Shown: one piece after another, positions 19,004 to 28,322 of the stretch | How positions within the stretch are numbered: the stretch's first letter is position 1 | Layout of the letters: every line of letters starts with the position of its first letter | Origin: a virus | Length of the DNA: 64,000 nucleotides | Direction: 5' to 3' (one strand) | IMG/VR virus record: IMGVR_UViG_3300008261_000014 | Span: 1-64,000 of that record | Made by a program: the position numbers and the translations under genes | Notes under the pieces: generated by a model | What the model saw: the letters and a program-made list of their open reading frames with translations, nothing else | What the model was told of the DNA's origin: nothing | The model's database searches: none

Positions 19004-19516
19004 ATGAAAGTAGGACCTCCAGTCTCCCCAAGGAGAAGAAAGTTTTTTCTTAACGGAAAACTACATGAGATTCATTTAGTTGATCGTGGTCAAAACATTC
19101 TTTACGCTTTTGATTATGAATCAAAAGAAAAACGTGCTTACATTCTTTCTCAAGTAAAGAAAGAGTTTGAGTATGCTTTTACTATTGGAGAGGTTGCAAA
19201 GTTTATTAATAGACATCCAGACAGAATAAGAAAAGGGATGTATGCTAATAACATTCAATGGGGTACGATTGCAAGAAGACCAGATAAGCAAAAGCGTGGT
19301 GGCGTTTATTATTTTAGCGAATCACACGTAATGGACATTAGAGATTATATGGCTTCTGTTGGTAGAGGAAGACCAAGAAAGGATGGTATAGTTCTCTCAT
19401 GGAACGTACCAAGCAAGGAAGAACTAAGAGCAATGATGGGAAGGGCACAGGTACTTTATGTTAAGACGGCTGATGACAGGTTTGTTCCGATTTGGCAAGC
19501 ACAAGAGTTTAGATAA
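19004..19516 (+). CDS. DNA-binding protein: MerR-like helix-turn-helix plus AT-hook
   Basis: 170 residues. The central part (YAFTIGEVAKFINRHPDRIR) reads as a MerR/excisionase-type helix-turn-helix, followed by an AT-hook core (GRGRPRKDG) that binds the minor groove of AT-rich DNA. The pairing suggests a regulator or nucleoid-type factor placed at the start of the replication module. Its end overlaps the next gene by 59 bases. Assigned from motifs. Targets unknown. Confidence 0.6.
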   Translation: MKVGPPVSPRRRKFFLNGKLHEIHLVDRGQNILYAFDYESKEKRAYILSQVKKEFEYAFTIGEVAKFINRHPDRIRKGMYANNIQWGTIARRPDKQKRGGVYYFSESHVMDIRDYMASVGRGRPRKDGIVLSWNVPSKEELRAMMGRAQVLYVKTADDRFVPIWQAQEFR

Positions 19517-19823
19517 ACATGAAGAGTTGCTTCACGAGATCCTTGAAAGGTTAGATGGTTCAGATGATCAAGTAGAGGAGCAACCATTAACAAGAAGTGT
19601 AGCCCTTGGAGCAGCAGCAACGAGTCTAGCAGAAGCAATGCAGTTAGCATCAGAGCAAGAAAGACCAGACGTACTTGACAAGATAGCCAACAGTTGGCTA
19701 TTATTGAGTGAGGCGTTAGAAGATAATGTTCAGAGAACTAAATTTGGATTTCAAGTAGAAGGAGAAGGAAATGGGACAAGTAAAGACAACGTTGAAGTAC
19801 GTGATGAACCTGGGGAACTTTGA
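19458..19823 (+). CDS. Hypothetical protein (121 aa)
   Basis: Acidic helical protein overlapping both neighbours, 59 bases with the DNA-binding gene and 53 with the next. The first residues (MLRRLMTGLFRFGKHK) are basic and may be an artefact of a too-early start; an in-frame ATG at 19476 is an alternative. A conserved-looking alanine-rich helix (ALGAAATSLAEAMQLASEQE) follows. No known family. Confidence 0.55.
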   Translation: MLRRLMTGLFRFGKHKSLDKHEELLHEILERLDGSDDQVEEQPLTRSVALGAAATSLAEAMQLASEQERPDVLDKIANSWLLLSEALEDNVQRTKFGFQVEGEGNGTSKDNVEVRDEPGEL

Positions 19824-19968
19824 GAGCATTCACGTAGAGATAGGCCTAGAAGATGAAGTAAGAAAAGACGAGTCACTTGACGAAGCCTTTGAAAGAGTGT
19901 ATAATTTTGTAGAGGTTAAGTTACAACAAAAAGCAAATGAGATACAGGAAGATTTAAAACGTGGCTAA
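19771..19968 (+). CDS. Small hypothetical protein of actinophage type (65 aa)
   Basis: Strong GGAGAAGGAA site before the ATG. The beta-strand start (YVMNLGNFESIHVEIGLED) followed by an amphipathic helix (DEAFERVYNFVEVKL) resembles a small protein I recall as common in actinobacteriophage replication modules. Function unknown. Overlaps the next gene by 8 bases. Confidence 0.65.
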   Translation: MGQVKTTLKYVMNLGNFESIHVEIGLEDEVRKDESLDEAFERVYNFVEVKLQQKANEIQEDLKRG

Positions 19969-20284
19969 AGATTTTAAGAAGGCAATGACAGCGATTGATT
20001 ACTATATCAGTCGCTATCAGTCTTTATATAAGGAGACTCCATTAGTTAATAGATATAAAGACAAGTGGGCAATGCGAGATTTGATTGATGAATTTAACAT
20101 TGATGTTGTTCAAAGTATTATAGATTACTACTTTAAGACAGCAAAAGACCATCACCCACTTGGGTGGTTCTATGCCAACTTTACAAATCTGCTACAATCA
20201 TCCATGGACGATGATCGTGACAGATTACTAAGAGAAGAACGTAGAAAGAAAACACAAGAGTTAATCAAAGAGATGGGGGCATAA
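19961..20284 (+). CDS. Hypothetical protein, candidate helicase loader
   Basis: 107 residues, helical, ending in a basic/acidic tail (REERRKKTQELIKEMGA). It is directly upstream of, and abutting, the DnaB-like helicase gene. Small proteins in this place are often helicase loaders or replication-initiation partners, but no AAA+ motif is present, so this is inference from context only. Confidence 0.5.
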   Translation: MAKDFKKAMTAIDYYISRYQSLYKETPLVNRYKDKWAMRDLIDEFNIDVVQSIIDYYFKTAKDHHPLGWFYANFTNLLQSSMDDDRDRLLREERRKKTQELIKEMGA

Positions 20285-21511
20285 ATGCCAATGCGTGAAG
20301 AAATGTCAGTCCTCAATGCAGTACTGACCAACAAAGATATCCATAAGTTATTTGAGCACAACGTAGATAACTTAATGACAGACTGCTCAGACATGTGGGG
20401 GTTTGTTAAAGATTATTATGATTCTACGCAGCAAGTACCAACTGGAGAAATCATGCAAGATAGATTTCCAGAGTTTATGCCAGGACAAGCCTCTCCAACA
20501 ATTTATGCAGTTAACCAACTCAAGACTGCTTTTCTAGAACAAGAGTTAAGGGCATCGATTACTAAGACTGCAAAGATGCTGCAGTCTGGAGAGTCTGCAA
20601 AGGCTTTAGAGAGTGTCTCTGGAGACATCAGTAAGATTTCAAGAGTTACTACAAAAGTAGTAGACGTAGATGTAACAAACGTTGATGACGCTGTTGCACA
20701 CTTTAAAGAATTAAAGCAGCGTACAAAGAATGGTGCTCTTGGTGTAAAGACCAGTATTGAATCATTCGACGTATGTTTGCCAATGGGAATTTCTCCAGGT
20801 CAGTTGGGAATCTTCCTTGCATATCCTGCAGTAGGTAAGTCTTGGTTGGCTTTGCTGTTTGCAGTTCGTGCTTGGCAGAATGGAAAAGTTCCAATGATTA
20901 TGTCTCTTGAAATGACTGAGGCAGAAGTTCGTAACAGACTCTACACAATTATTGGTGAAGGTAAGTTCTCTCACAGAATGATTTCATCTGGTCTTATTGA
21001 CATTGACGCATTTGAAAAGTTTGCTAGAGAGTTTATTGAAGGAAAGCAACCATTTAAGATTGTTTCAAATGAAGGAGTTGGAGAAGTAACTCCAAACTTC
21101 TTAAAGGCTAAGATTGATCAGTACAAGCCTGATGTTATCTTTGTTGACTATTTACAGTTGATGTCAGATAACGGCAAGAGCGATCAAGAGACTGTAAAAA
21201 TTAAGAACCTTTCTAGAGAGTTAAAGTTAATGGCTGTATCTCAGGCAGTTCCAATTATTGCCATTGCCTCTGCTACACCAGACGAAGCCTCAAACCTAGA
21301 GTCAATCCCTCAACTAGGGCAGGTTGCTTGGTCAAAGCAAATTGCCTACGATGCTGACTGGGTTTTGGCTATGGGAAGAAAGGCTAACAGCGATGCTTTG
21401 GAGTGTGCTTTTAGAAAGAATCGTAATGGTTATATGGGAGATTTTATTCTATTGGCAGACTTTGACAGGGGAAGATTTGAAGAAGTGTTAGATCCTACAA
21501 TGAATAACTAA
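20285..21511 (+). CDS. dnaB: DnaB-like replicative DNA helicase
   Basis: 408 residues: an N-terminal helical domain (1-110) and a RecA-fold SF4 helicase domain. Walker A is at about 178-187 (AYPAVGKSW), followed by IMSLEM (typical DnaB motif), Walker B at about 281-291 (DVIFVDYLQLM) and a C-terminal FRKNRNG arginine-finger region. The hexamer unwinds the fork 5'-3' and recruits primase, encoded two genes downstream. The start is at ATG 20285, abutting the previous stop; ATG 20291 is an alternative. Confidence 0.92.
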   Translation: MPMREEMSVLNAVLTNKDIHKLFEHNVDNLMTDCSDMWGFVKDYYDSTQQVPTGEIMQDRFPEFMPGQASPTIYAVNQLKTAFLEQELRASITKTAKMLQSGESAKALESVSGDISKISRVTTKVVDVDVTNVDDAVAHFKELKQRTKNGALGVKTSIESFDVCLPMGISPGQLGIFLAYPAVGKSWLALLFAVRAWQNGKVPMIMSLEMTEAEVRNRLYTIIGEGKFSHRMISSGLIDIDAFEKFAREFIEGKQPFKIVSNEGVGEVTPNFLKAKIDQYKPDVIFVDYLQLMSDNGKSDQETVKIKNLSRELKLMAVSQAVPIIAIASATPDEASNLESIPQLGQVAWSKQIAYDADWVLAMGRKANSDALECAFRKNRNGYMGDFILLADFDRGRFEEVLDPTMNN

Positions 21512-21517
21512 TTATTC

Positions 21518-21526
21518 TGTTATAAT
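21518..21526 (+). promoter_or_regulatory. Extended -10 promoter, possibly leaderless
   Basis: TGT-TATAAT, an extended -10 box, ends 9 bases before the ATG at 21536. No ribosome-binding site lies between, so the transcript would have almost no leader. Confidence 0.5.
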
Positions 21527-21535
21527 TGTAGTACT

Positions 21536-21853
21536 ATGCAAAAAAACATAGGACACAAAAAAATTCATAGATTCTCAGTCGAAGGAAGCATATACGACGA
21601 GAAGGACATTCTAAGGCTAAAGGACCAGTATCAGTTACTTATTACTCTTTACATGGAGTATATGGGGTACGTTCCACAACTTGACTTAGACCCAATCTTT
21701 AGTGTACAATATGATGGAAAAGCATTCGAATTTAAATTATCAATATACGGAATATACATAGGGAAGGCACAAGCACAATGCTATCAAGCAGCATACGGAA
21801 CCAAACTAATGGAGAGACCCTCCTATCAGAAACACAAACAGCCTCAATCCTGA
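21536..21853 (+). CDS. Hypothetical protein (105 aa)
   Basis: Unknown small protein between helicase and primase, with aromatic-rich strands (FKLSIYGIYIGKAQAQ). It has no Shine-Dalgarno sequence, but TATAAT lies nine bases upstream, so translation may begin on a near-leaderless mRNA. It overlaps the primase gene by 76 bases, so its C-terminus may be misjudged. Confidence 0.55.
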   Translation: MQKNIGHKKIHRFSVEGSIYDEKDILRLKDQYQLLITLYMEYMGYVPQLDLDPIFSVQYDGKAFEFKLSIYGIYIGKAQAQCYQAAYGTKLMERPSYQKHKQPQS

Positions 21854-22734
21854 TCGAGTGTGGGTTGACTATCAAAAGCAACTTGGACACACATTACTTA
21901 ATATTCTGTCCTTTCCATTTTAATACAAACTCTCCAGCCTGCGAAGTAGACAAATCCAAGGGGCTATACTTTTGCTTCTCTTGCGGTGCTACAGGCAGCA
22001 TCTTTGATATGGTAATGAAGACTTTAAACATTACATACTATCAAGCAGTAAGACTTATCAAGAAGCACGAGACCTCAGTAGACCTAGTTGAGTTTGTAGA
22101 GACTGAGATCGAAGAAAAGCCAGTCTTCGAAGAGTATGATAAAACTGTAACTGATAAGTGTCACTCTCAGTTATTGTCATCAGACAGAGCAAAAGATTAT
22201 TTTAAGAACAGAAAGATTAATGAAGATTCAATCGACACATTCAATCTAGGATATTCTGAAAAACAGGATATGGTTATTGTTCCTGTGCATACGCCAGAAG
22301 GTATGTGCATAGGGTTTGTTGCAAGATCAATCACAGGAAAAGAATTCAAGAACACTCCTGGGCTGCCACGCAACAAGGTTCTATTCAACATACACAGAGT
22401 TGACAACAATGAGGTAGTTGTGGTAGAATCATCTTTCGATGCAATTAGACTTCATCAGTTAGGCATTCCAGCAATTGCAACCCTTGGTTCCAAGATTAGC
22501 AAGCAGCAGGTGGCCCTACTTGATAGTAAGTTTAGTGATATCGTTATTATGTCTGACAACGATGATGCAGGAAGAGTGCTTGCTGATAGTATTAAGAAGC
22601 ATTTATCTCACAAGTTTATTCGACAAGTCGAATGGGCAAGTGGCATTAAAGATGTTGGAGATTTAGAAGACAATCAAATACTGGAAACATATAAAAACGC
22701 AAAAGATATATTAAATATCATGTTAGGAGAATAG
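21778..22734 (+). CDS. dnaG: DNA primase (CHC2 zinc finger plus TOPRIM)
   Basis: 318 residues. The N-terminus holds a CHC2-type zinc finger (CPFH, then FCFSCGATG) that recognises template. The TOPRIM core has its acidic residues (VVVVESSFDAIRLHQLG, then IVIMSDNDDAGR). It synthesises RNA primers for lagging-strand replication and should partner the DnaB-like helicase. It is much shorter than bacterial DnaG and lacks a clear C-terminal helicase-interaction domain. The start at 21778 overlaps the previous gene; no better start is obvious before the zinc finger. Confidence 0.88.
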   Translation: MLSSSIRNQTNGETLLSETQTASILIECGLTIKSNLDTHYLIFCPFHFNTNSPACEVDKSKGLYFCFSCGATGSIFDMVMKTLNITYYQAVRLIKKHETSVDLVEFVETEIEEKPVFEEYDKTVTDKCHSQLLSSDRAKDYFKNRKINEDSIDTFNLGYSEKQDMVIVPVHTPEGMCIGFVARSITGKEFKNTPGLPRNKVLFNIHRVDNNEVVVVESSFDAIRLHQLGIPAIATLGSKISKQQVALLDSKFSDIVIMSDNDDAGRVLADSIKKHLSHKFIRQVEWASGIKDVGDLEDNQILETYKNAKDILNIMLGE

Positions 22735-22741
22735 GAAAAAT

Positions 22742-23395
22742 ATGTCAGTTATAACAGGACTAAAAAATATCAGACAAGTTATGGATAAGCCAAAGTCTGA
22801 AGGAGTAAAGGGACGTTGGCTCAAGTTGGACGATGGTCAGTCAGTAAAGATCAGATTCCTCAACGAGTTGGACCAAGACTCACCATTCTACAATGAAAAA
22901 GCAGGCTCTGCAATCGTTGTAGCAGAACACACAAACCCAAAGGACTACAAGCGAAAGGGTATCTGTACAATCAATGATGAAGGTCGTTGCTTCGGATGTG
23001 AAATGCACCGTCGTGATCCAAAGTCTGGTTGGAGAGCACGTCTACGCTACTACACAAACCTACTAGTTGACGACGGTACAGAGCAGTACGTTGCTATCTG
23101 GTCACAAAGTGTTGGCCCAAAGGTTACAAGCACAAATACTATTTTTGAATATGCAGGCGATGCAGGTTCAGTTAGTAATCTTATCTGGCGTCTAAAGAGA
23201 AACGGAACTGGTACAGATACCAACTACGTTCTTCTACCTTTAAACCAAGATACAGAACCATTTGATCAATCAACATTGGAAACATTCCCACTACTAGAAA
23301 CAGCAGTCCGTCAAGTAGCATACGCAGATCAAGAAAACTTCTATATGGGTCTTCTTACTGACAACGCTAGTTTATCAACAAACGCTGAGTGGTAA
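22742..23395 (+). CDS. Single-stranded DNA-binding protein (gp32-like)
   Basis: 217 residues, strong TTAGGAG site upstream. The sequence DDGQSVKIRFLNELDQDSPF begins an OB-fold, with a zinc-binding loop (GICTINDEGRCFGCEMHRRD) in the position found in T4 gp32-type SSBs. It is expected to coat single-stranded DNA at the fork. Between primase and DnaE polymerase, the context fits. The C-terminus is only mildly acidic. Confidence 0.75.
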   Translation: MSVITGLKNIRQVMDKPKSEGVKGRWLKLDDGQSVKIRFLNELDQDSPFYNEKAGSAIVVAEHTNPKDYKRKGICTINDEGRCFGCEMHRRDPKSGWRARLRYYTNLLVDDGTEQYVAIWSQSVGPKVTSTNTIFEYAGDAGSVSNLIWRLKRNGTGTDTNYVLLPLNQDTEPFDQSTLETFPLLETAVRQVAYADQENFYMGLLTDNASLSTNAEW

Positions 23396-23398
23396 AAA

Positions 23399-26300
23399 TT
23401 GTTTCACAACCATCATTCTCATTCTTACTATAGTCTATTAGATGGCTATTCTTCTCCTGCCGAATATGTAAAACGTGCAGAAGAAGTTGGCATGACTGCT
23501 ATGTCCTTAACGGATCATGGCACATTGTCAGGTCATCGTGAGTTTCTATTAGCAACCAAGGGCACTTCGGTAAAGCCAATCCTTGGTGTAGAGGCATACT
23601 TTACAAACGATAGAAATGACCGTAGGTCTAAAAAAGAAAGAACACCAGACGAAAAGATCTATAACCATCTTATCGTTCTTGCTAAGAATGCAAAGGGTGT
23701 TGAGAATCTTGGTAAATTATCAGAGATTGCATGGGACGAGGGATTCTTCAATAAGCCAAGAATGGATTTTGAGATTCTTGAAAAGCATAAGGACGGATTA
23801 ATTATCTTGTCTGGATGTATGAATAGCATTATTGCTAATGCAATTCAAGGAGGCAATGAGTCCCTCGCCCTGCAATACACAAATTGGTTTAAAGATATGT
23901 TTAAGGATGACTTCTATATGGAAGTTCAGCCACACAATACATACCTTCTTAACAAAGCCTTAATCGATATGGCTGACAAGGTTGGTGTAAAGTCGGTTGT
24001 TACATTAGACTGTCACTTTGCAAAACCAGAAGATGCTATTGCAGAAGAGATTATGCTTATCCTTGGAACACATCCAAATGCTCGTAAGGAAGCAACCTTT
24101 GAAAGTAGCCGTAAGGTAAAAGATATGATCGAAAGATTAGACTACCTATACGGTGAAAGAAAGATGTCCTTTAAAGATTTAGACATCTGGCTAGATGGAT
24201 ACAACGAGACAAAGCAAAGAATGATTGACCAAGGTCTTGATAGAGCAGATATCTTTGAGAACACATTAGAGATTACTGACAAGATTGGATCTTACGAGGT
24301 TGTTCAAAATCTAGACCTTCTTCCAATTCCAAAGAATGACGCAGACCAAACACTAAAGGAACTTACTTTAACTGGTTTAGCAAATAGAGGTTTTGGTGGC
24401 AACCCAGATTACCTTAAAAGAATTAACTCAGAGTTAAAGATTATTTCAGACAAGAAGTTTTCTGGATACTTCTTAGTTGTGGCAGATATGATTAACTGGG
24501 CAAAGAACAATAACATTCTTGTTGGTCCAGGTCGTGGATCTGCTGCAGGGTCCTTAGTTTGTTATGCCCTTGGCATTACTGACATTGACCCAATCAAGTA
24601 TGGTCTTCTCTTCTTCCGATTTATTAACCCAGATCGTAATGACTTTCCAGATATCGATACAGACTTTGAAGATCGTCGTCGTGGTGAGGTAAAAGAATAT
24701 CTTACTAACAAGTACAAAAACGTAGCATCAATTGCAACCTTTGTAACTTTTAAAGATAAAGGTGTAGTTCGAGATGTTGCAAGAGCATTTAAGGTTCCAA
24801 TTGCTGAAGTAGACAAGGCCCTAAAGTTTACAGACACATGGGATGAATTTATTGCAAGCAAGCAGACCCTAGACTTTAGAGAAAAGTATCCAGAGGTTGT
24901 TGAATATGCTAATCAACTCCGTGGTCGAATCCGTGGAACTGGAATGCATGCTGCAGGTATTGTAACTGCAAAAGACCAGATTAGTAAGTATGCTCCTATT
25001 GAAACTAGAAAAGACGCACAAAGCGATGAGCGTGTTCCAGTAGTTGCTGTTGATATGGATCAGGCTGCAGATATTGGCCTTATTAAGTTAGACGTTTTAG
25101 GATTAAAAACACTAACAGTGCTAAAAGATACTATTGACATAGTTGAAGAAAGATATAACAAGAAGATTAATCTTTTGGAACTTCCACTAGATGACTCAGA
25201 GGTTTATCAAGATCTTTCTGCAGGATTGACAAAGGGAGTGTTTCAAGCAGAAGCAGTTCCTTATACAAACCTGTTAATTAAGATGGGTGTATATAATCTA
25301 GATGAACTGTCTGCATCCAATGCGTTAGTTCGTCCAGGTGCTATGAACACAATTGGTGCTGAGTACATTGCTCGTAAAAAAGGAAGAAAGCCAGTTACCT
25401 ATGTTCATGAAATTATGGAGCCATTTACAAAAGACACTTACGGCTGTATCCTTTATCAGGAACAAGTTATGCAAGCATGTGTATATCTGGGTGGTATGTC
25501 AATGTCTGAGGCTGACAAGGTTCGTAAGATTATTGGTAAGAAGAAAGACGCTAAAGAATTTGATCAGTTTAAAGATAGATTCGTAAAGGGTGCTTCCCAA
25601 CACATTTCAGAGGATGCAGCAAAAGCACTTTGGCATGACTTTGAGGCACACGCAGGATACTCATTTAACAAGTCTCACGCTGTAGCCTATTCAACATTGT
25701 CATACTGGACTGCATGGCTAAAGCGTTATTACCCAGAAGAGTTTATGTATTCTATTCTTAAAAATGAAAAGGATAAGGATGCCCGTACTGAGTATCTTAT
25801 TGAGGCAAAGCGTATGGGGATTACGGTTAGGCTTCCACACATTAACGAGTCCGACATTGATTTTAAACTTGAAGGTAAGGCAATTAGATTTGGTCTAGGT
25901 AGTGTTAAGTTTATTTCAGAAAACATTGCTAACAAGATTATTGCTCAAAGACCTTTTAGTTCTTACAGGCACGTACAAGATGTAGTTGGAACAAAAGGAT
26001 CTGGCATTAATAGCAGAGCCTTGGATGCCCTAAACAAAGTCGGTGGTGCTTCGTTCCACGACAATCCTAGGATTGGTAATGAAAGTGATTACTACTATGA
26101 GTATCTTGGCATACCAGAGTTCCGTTCAGACGTCCCAAGGTGGCTACAGGCCTATTTTAGACCTATTGAGGAGTACTCAGACAAAGGTTCTTTTATTATG
26201 ATGGCTTTGGCTAAATCAATTAAAAGAGGAGACGGCTGGTCTAGAGTTGAGTTCGTAGACAAGACTGGAACTGTTGGGGTGTTTGATAGAGAAGACTCTT

Positions 26301-26653
26301 CAATAGAAACAGGAAAGATGCATATCGTTCTTGTCTGTGACAATAGAATTATGGAACACATAACTACAGATGATCTTAAAGATAAAGATAATACTTTTGT
26401 TAAGTACTTGTCTTCTAAGACTATTCCTATGGCAGACGATGAGCGTTATGTGGTATCATTTGCAGGTAGAAAAACAAAGAAAGGCGACAAGATGGCAACT
26501 GTCGTTTTAGCAGATTCAGATAAAGAGTTATATTCTGTTGTTGTCTTCCCATCAATGTATGCTGCAGCGATGGTTAAAATGAAGCCAGGATCTAGAGTAA
26601 CTCCAGTGCTACAAGAAAAAGAAGATAGTTTAATATTAAAGGAGATATCATGA
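23399..26653 (+). CDS. dnaE: DNA polymerase III alpha subunit (DnaE-type)
   Basis: 1084 residues, close to bacterial DnaE length. It begins at TTG right after the SSB stop. The N-terminal PHP domain is recognisable (FHNHHSHSYYSLLDGYSS, SLTDHGTLSGHREF). The C-family polymerase core includes VGPGRGSAAGSLVCYALG and the catalytic aspartates in FPDIDTDFEDRRRGE, followed by FNKSHAVAYSTLSYWTAW in the fingers. A C-terminal OB-like region ends the protein. The phage therefore brings its own replicative polymerase. The next gene overlaps by 4 bases (ATGA). Confidence 0.95.
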   Translation: MFHNHHSHSYYSLLDGYSSPAEYVKRAEEVGMTAMSLTDHGTLSGHREFLLATKGTSVKPILGVEAYFTNDRNDRRSKKERTPDEKIYNHLIVLAKNAKGVENLGKLSEIAWDEGFFNKPRMDFEILEKHKDGLIILSGCMNSIIANAIQGGNESLALQYTNWFKDMFKDDFYMEVQPHNTYLLNKALIDMADKVGVKSVVTLDCHFAKPEDAIAEEIMLILGTHPNARKEATFESSRKVKDMIERLDYLYGERKMSFKDLDIWLDGYNETKQRMIDQGLDRADIFENTLEITDKIGSYEVVQNLDLLPIPKNDADQTLKELTLTGLANRGFGGNPDYLKRINSELKIISDKKFSGYFLVVADMINWAKNNNILVGPGRGSAAGSLVCYALGITDIDPIKYGLLFFRFINPDRNDFPDIDTDFEDRRRGEVKEYLTNKYKNVASIATFVTFKDKGVVRDVARAFKVPIAEVDKALKFTDTWDEFIASKQTLDFREKYPEVVEYANQLRGRIRGTGMHAAGIVTAKDQISKYAPIETRKDAQSDERVPVVAVDMDQAADIGLIKLDVLGLKTLTVLKDTIDIVEERYNKKINLLELPLDDSEVYQDLSAGLTKGVFQAEAVPYTNLLIKMGVYNLDELSASNALVRPGAMNTIGAEYIARKKGRKPVTYVHEIMEPFTKDTYGCILYQEQVMQACVYLGGMSMSEADKVRKIIGKKKDAKEFDQFKDRFVKGASQHISEDAAKALWHDFEAHAGYSFNKSHAVAYSTLSYWTAWLKRYYPEEFMYSILKNEKDKDARTEYLIEAKRMGITVRLPHINESDIDFKLEGKAIRFGLGSVKFISENIANKIIAQRPFSSYRHVQDVVGTKGSGINSRALDALNKVGGASFHDNPRIGNESDYYYEYLGIPEFRSDVPRWLQAYFRPIEEYSDKGSFIMMALAKSIKRGDGWSRVEFVDKTGTVGVFDREDSSIETGKMHIVLVCDNRIMEHITTDDLKDKDNTFVKYLSSKTIPMADDERYVVSFAGRKTKKGDKMATVVLADSDKELYSVVVFPSMYAAAMVKMKPGSRVTPVLQEKEDSLILKEIS

Positions 26654-26970
26654 ACTTAGATAAACTTGCATCAGACCTACACTCAACTGCTGTAGAAAAA
26701 GGATTTTGGAACTATGAACAAGATTTTGTTTTCTTTGCAAAGCAGTTAGCGATGGTCCATTCAGAAGTAACTGAAGTGCTAGAGGCACTTAGAAAAGAAA
26801 AAGGTGAGCAGCAAGTAGTAGAAGAATTAGCAGACATCCTGATTAGAGTTTTAGATCTTTATCAAGGACTAAAGGATGCTAATGTAGTTAGTCTTTCATT
26901 ACATGACATCTTAGAAGAAAAAGCAAATATCAATAAAGATCGTCCAAAAATGCACGGCGTCCTGGGATGA
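26650..26970 (+). CDS. MazG-like nucleotide pyrophosphohydrolase
   Basis: 106 residues with the all-alpha NTP-pyrophosphatase metal motif: ExxE in MVHSEVTEVLEALRKE and ExxD in VEELADILIRVLD. Phage members hydrolyse dNTPs or (p)ppGpp-like alarmones to tune nucleotide pools. It overlaps the polymerase stop by ATGA, so it is translationally coupled to DnaE. Confidence 0.8.
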   Translation: MNLDKLASDLHSTAVEKGFWNYEQDFVFFAKQLAMVHSEVTEVLEALRKEKGEQQVVEELADILIRVLDLYQGLKDANVVSLSLHDILEEKANINKDRPKMHGVLG

Positions 26971-26976
26971 TATAAT
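26968..26976 (+). promoter_or_regulatory. Extended -10 promoter before recA region
   Basis: TGA-TATAAT overlapping the MazG stop codon. Transcription would begin near 26983, just inside the next small reading frame, so it more naturally serves recA (27133) downstream. Confidence 0.4.
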
Positions 26977-26978
26977 AG

Positions 26979-27185
26979 ATGAATGCCTACATTAAACGTG
27001 GGGTCGACGGAGAAATTATCTTGGTTATCCGTGGATATGATGAAGAAGTTGTAGAGGCAGTAATAAGCAAGTTACAACACGCAAGATCAAAAGCACTAAA
27101 GACATTAGCAGAACAACTAGAAAAGGATTTCAATGGCAACGACAGCACTAGAGGAACTATTAGCAAAACTAAACCCAAAGACTAG
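26979..27185 (+). CDS. Hypothetical protein (68 aa)
   Basis: Short alpha/beta protein (GEIILVIRGYDEEVVEAVIS) between MazG and RecA. It overlaps the recA start by 53 bases. No ribosome-binding site is visible and a -10 box sits two bases before its ATG, which makes its expression unclear. No family recognised. Confidence 0.45.
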   Translation: MNAYIKRGVDGEIILVIRGYDEEVVEAVISKLQHARSKALKTLAEQLEKDFNGNDSTRGTISKTKPKD

Positions 27186-28140
27186 AAAGTTAGTTCTTTC
27201 AGCATCTGAGGTAGAATATGAAAAGATCCCAACACCAAGTTTAAGTTTAAACTATCACCTTAAGGGTGGTCTTCCTGCAGGTAGACAGGTTTTATTTTAT
27301 GGATCTAAGAGTAGTGGCAAGTCTTCTTTTATGCTGCAGATGATTGGTATGGCACAAAAGGAAGGAAAGATTTGTGCATTCCTTGATGCCGAAGGAACCT
27401 TTGATAAGGCTTGGGCAGAAAAACTTGGAGTAGACACTGAGCAACTTATTTACAGTCCAGTAAAATCCATTAATCATTTTACAGACCTTACAGTAGAACT
27501 CTGCAACGCAGGAATTGATATTGTGGTTGTTGACTCAATCACAGCACTTCTTCCAGGCATATTCTTTGAAAAGGATTCATCAGACCTAAAGCCAATGGAT
27601 CAGACTGGACAGATTGGTAGTATTTCAAGAGACTTGGGAAATGCCGTTAAGATGATTAACTATGTCAATGAAAAAACATTGCTGGTCTTAATCTCTCAGG
27701 TTAGATTTAATATTGGTGGACTTTATGCAAGCCACACATTTACTGGTGGTAATGCAGTTAAGTTTTATTCTTCAACCGTAGTAAAGTTATTCTCTTCAGA
27801 ATCAGCAAACAATGCAATTGAAGGAGACACGGTAATCGGAGACAAGATTATTAAGTCCAAGGTTGGTCGTGAAGTTGCATACAATATCGAGTTCTCTAAG
27901 ACCTCTCCTGCCTTTGTTACTGGAAAGTATGACTTTTACTTTACTGGAGATGACATTGGTGTAGACCAGGTTGCTGACGTAGTTGATACTGCTGAAATGC
28001 TAGGTCTTATTGAAAAGGGTGGTGCTTGGTATACAGTCTTAGATCAAAGAATCCAAGGACGTGCAAAGGTAATTGAATACCTTCGTGAGAATAAAGAAGC
28101 ATTTGAACAACTTAAGGCTAAGGTAATGGAAGCATGCTAG
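27133..28140 (+). CDS. recA: RecA-like recombinase
   Basis: 335 residues. Walker A is G57-SKSSGKSS, followed by FLDAEGTFD, the Walker B strand (IDIVVVDSITALLPG), loop-1 region (GQIGSISRDLGNAVKMI) and LVLISQVRFNIGGLYAS. It forms filaments on ssDNA for strand exchange and recombination-dependent replication. AGAAAAGGATTTCA precedes the ATG. It sits with Cas4-like and RuvC-like nucleases in a recombination module. Confidence 0.9.
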   Translation: MATTALEELLAKLNPKTRKLVLSASEVEYEKIPTPSLSLNYHLKGGLPAGRQVLFYGSKSSGKSSFMLQMIGMAQKEGKICAFLDAEGTFDKAWAEKLGVDTEQLIYSPVKSINHFTDLTVELCNAGIDIVVVDSITALLPGIFFEKDSSDLKPMDQTGQIGSISRDLGNAVKMINYVNEKTLLVLISQVRFNIGGLYASHTFTGGNAVKFYSSTVVKLFSSESANNAIEGDTVIGDKIIKSKVGREVAYNIEFSKTSPAFVTGKYDFYFTGDDIGVDQVADVVDTAEMLGLIEKGGAWYTVLDQRIQGRAKVIEYLRENKEAFEQLKAKVMEAC

Positions 28141-28322
28141 ATCCAAAAGACTTTATTAAAAATATTGTAGATGAGACAGAAGAAGATATGGTAGATATTA
28201 CTGGAAACTTCGCATGTCCAGAATGCAATGTTTCAATTAATAAAGCAAAACTAAATATGGACAACAGAAGAATTATTTATTTCTGTTCTGATTGTAACAA
28301 GATGGCTGAGGCTAAACTATGA
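28134..28322 (+). CDS. Zinc-ribbon protein (62 aa)
   Basis: An acidic N-terminal helix followed by CPECN and CSDCN knuckles. It overlaps recA by 7 bases and the next gene by 4 bases, so it is part of the recombination operon. Likely a nucleic-acid or protein adaptor. No precise function. Confidence 0.65.
   Translation: MLDPKDFIKNIVDETEEDMVDITGNFACPECNVSINKAKLNMDNRRIIYFCSDCNKMAEAKL

Noticed and set aside
26971-26985. Leaderless start for the 68-aa protein at 26979
   Set aside because: The -10 box is only two bases from the ATG, which puts the transcript start inside the gene; the promoter more likely serves recA.
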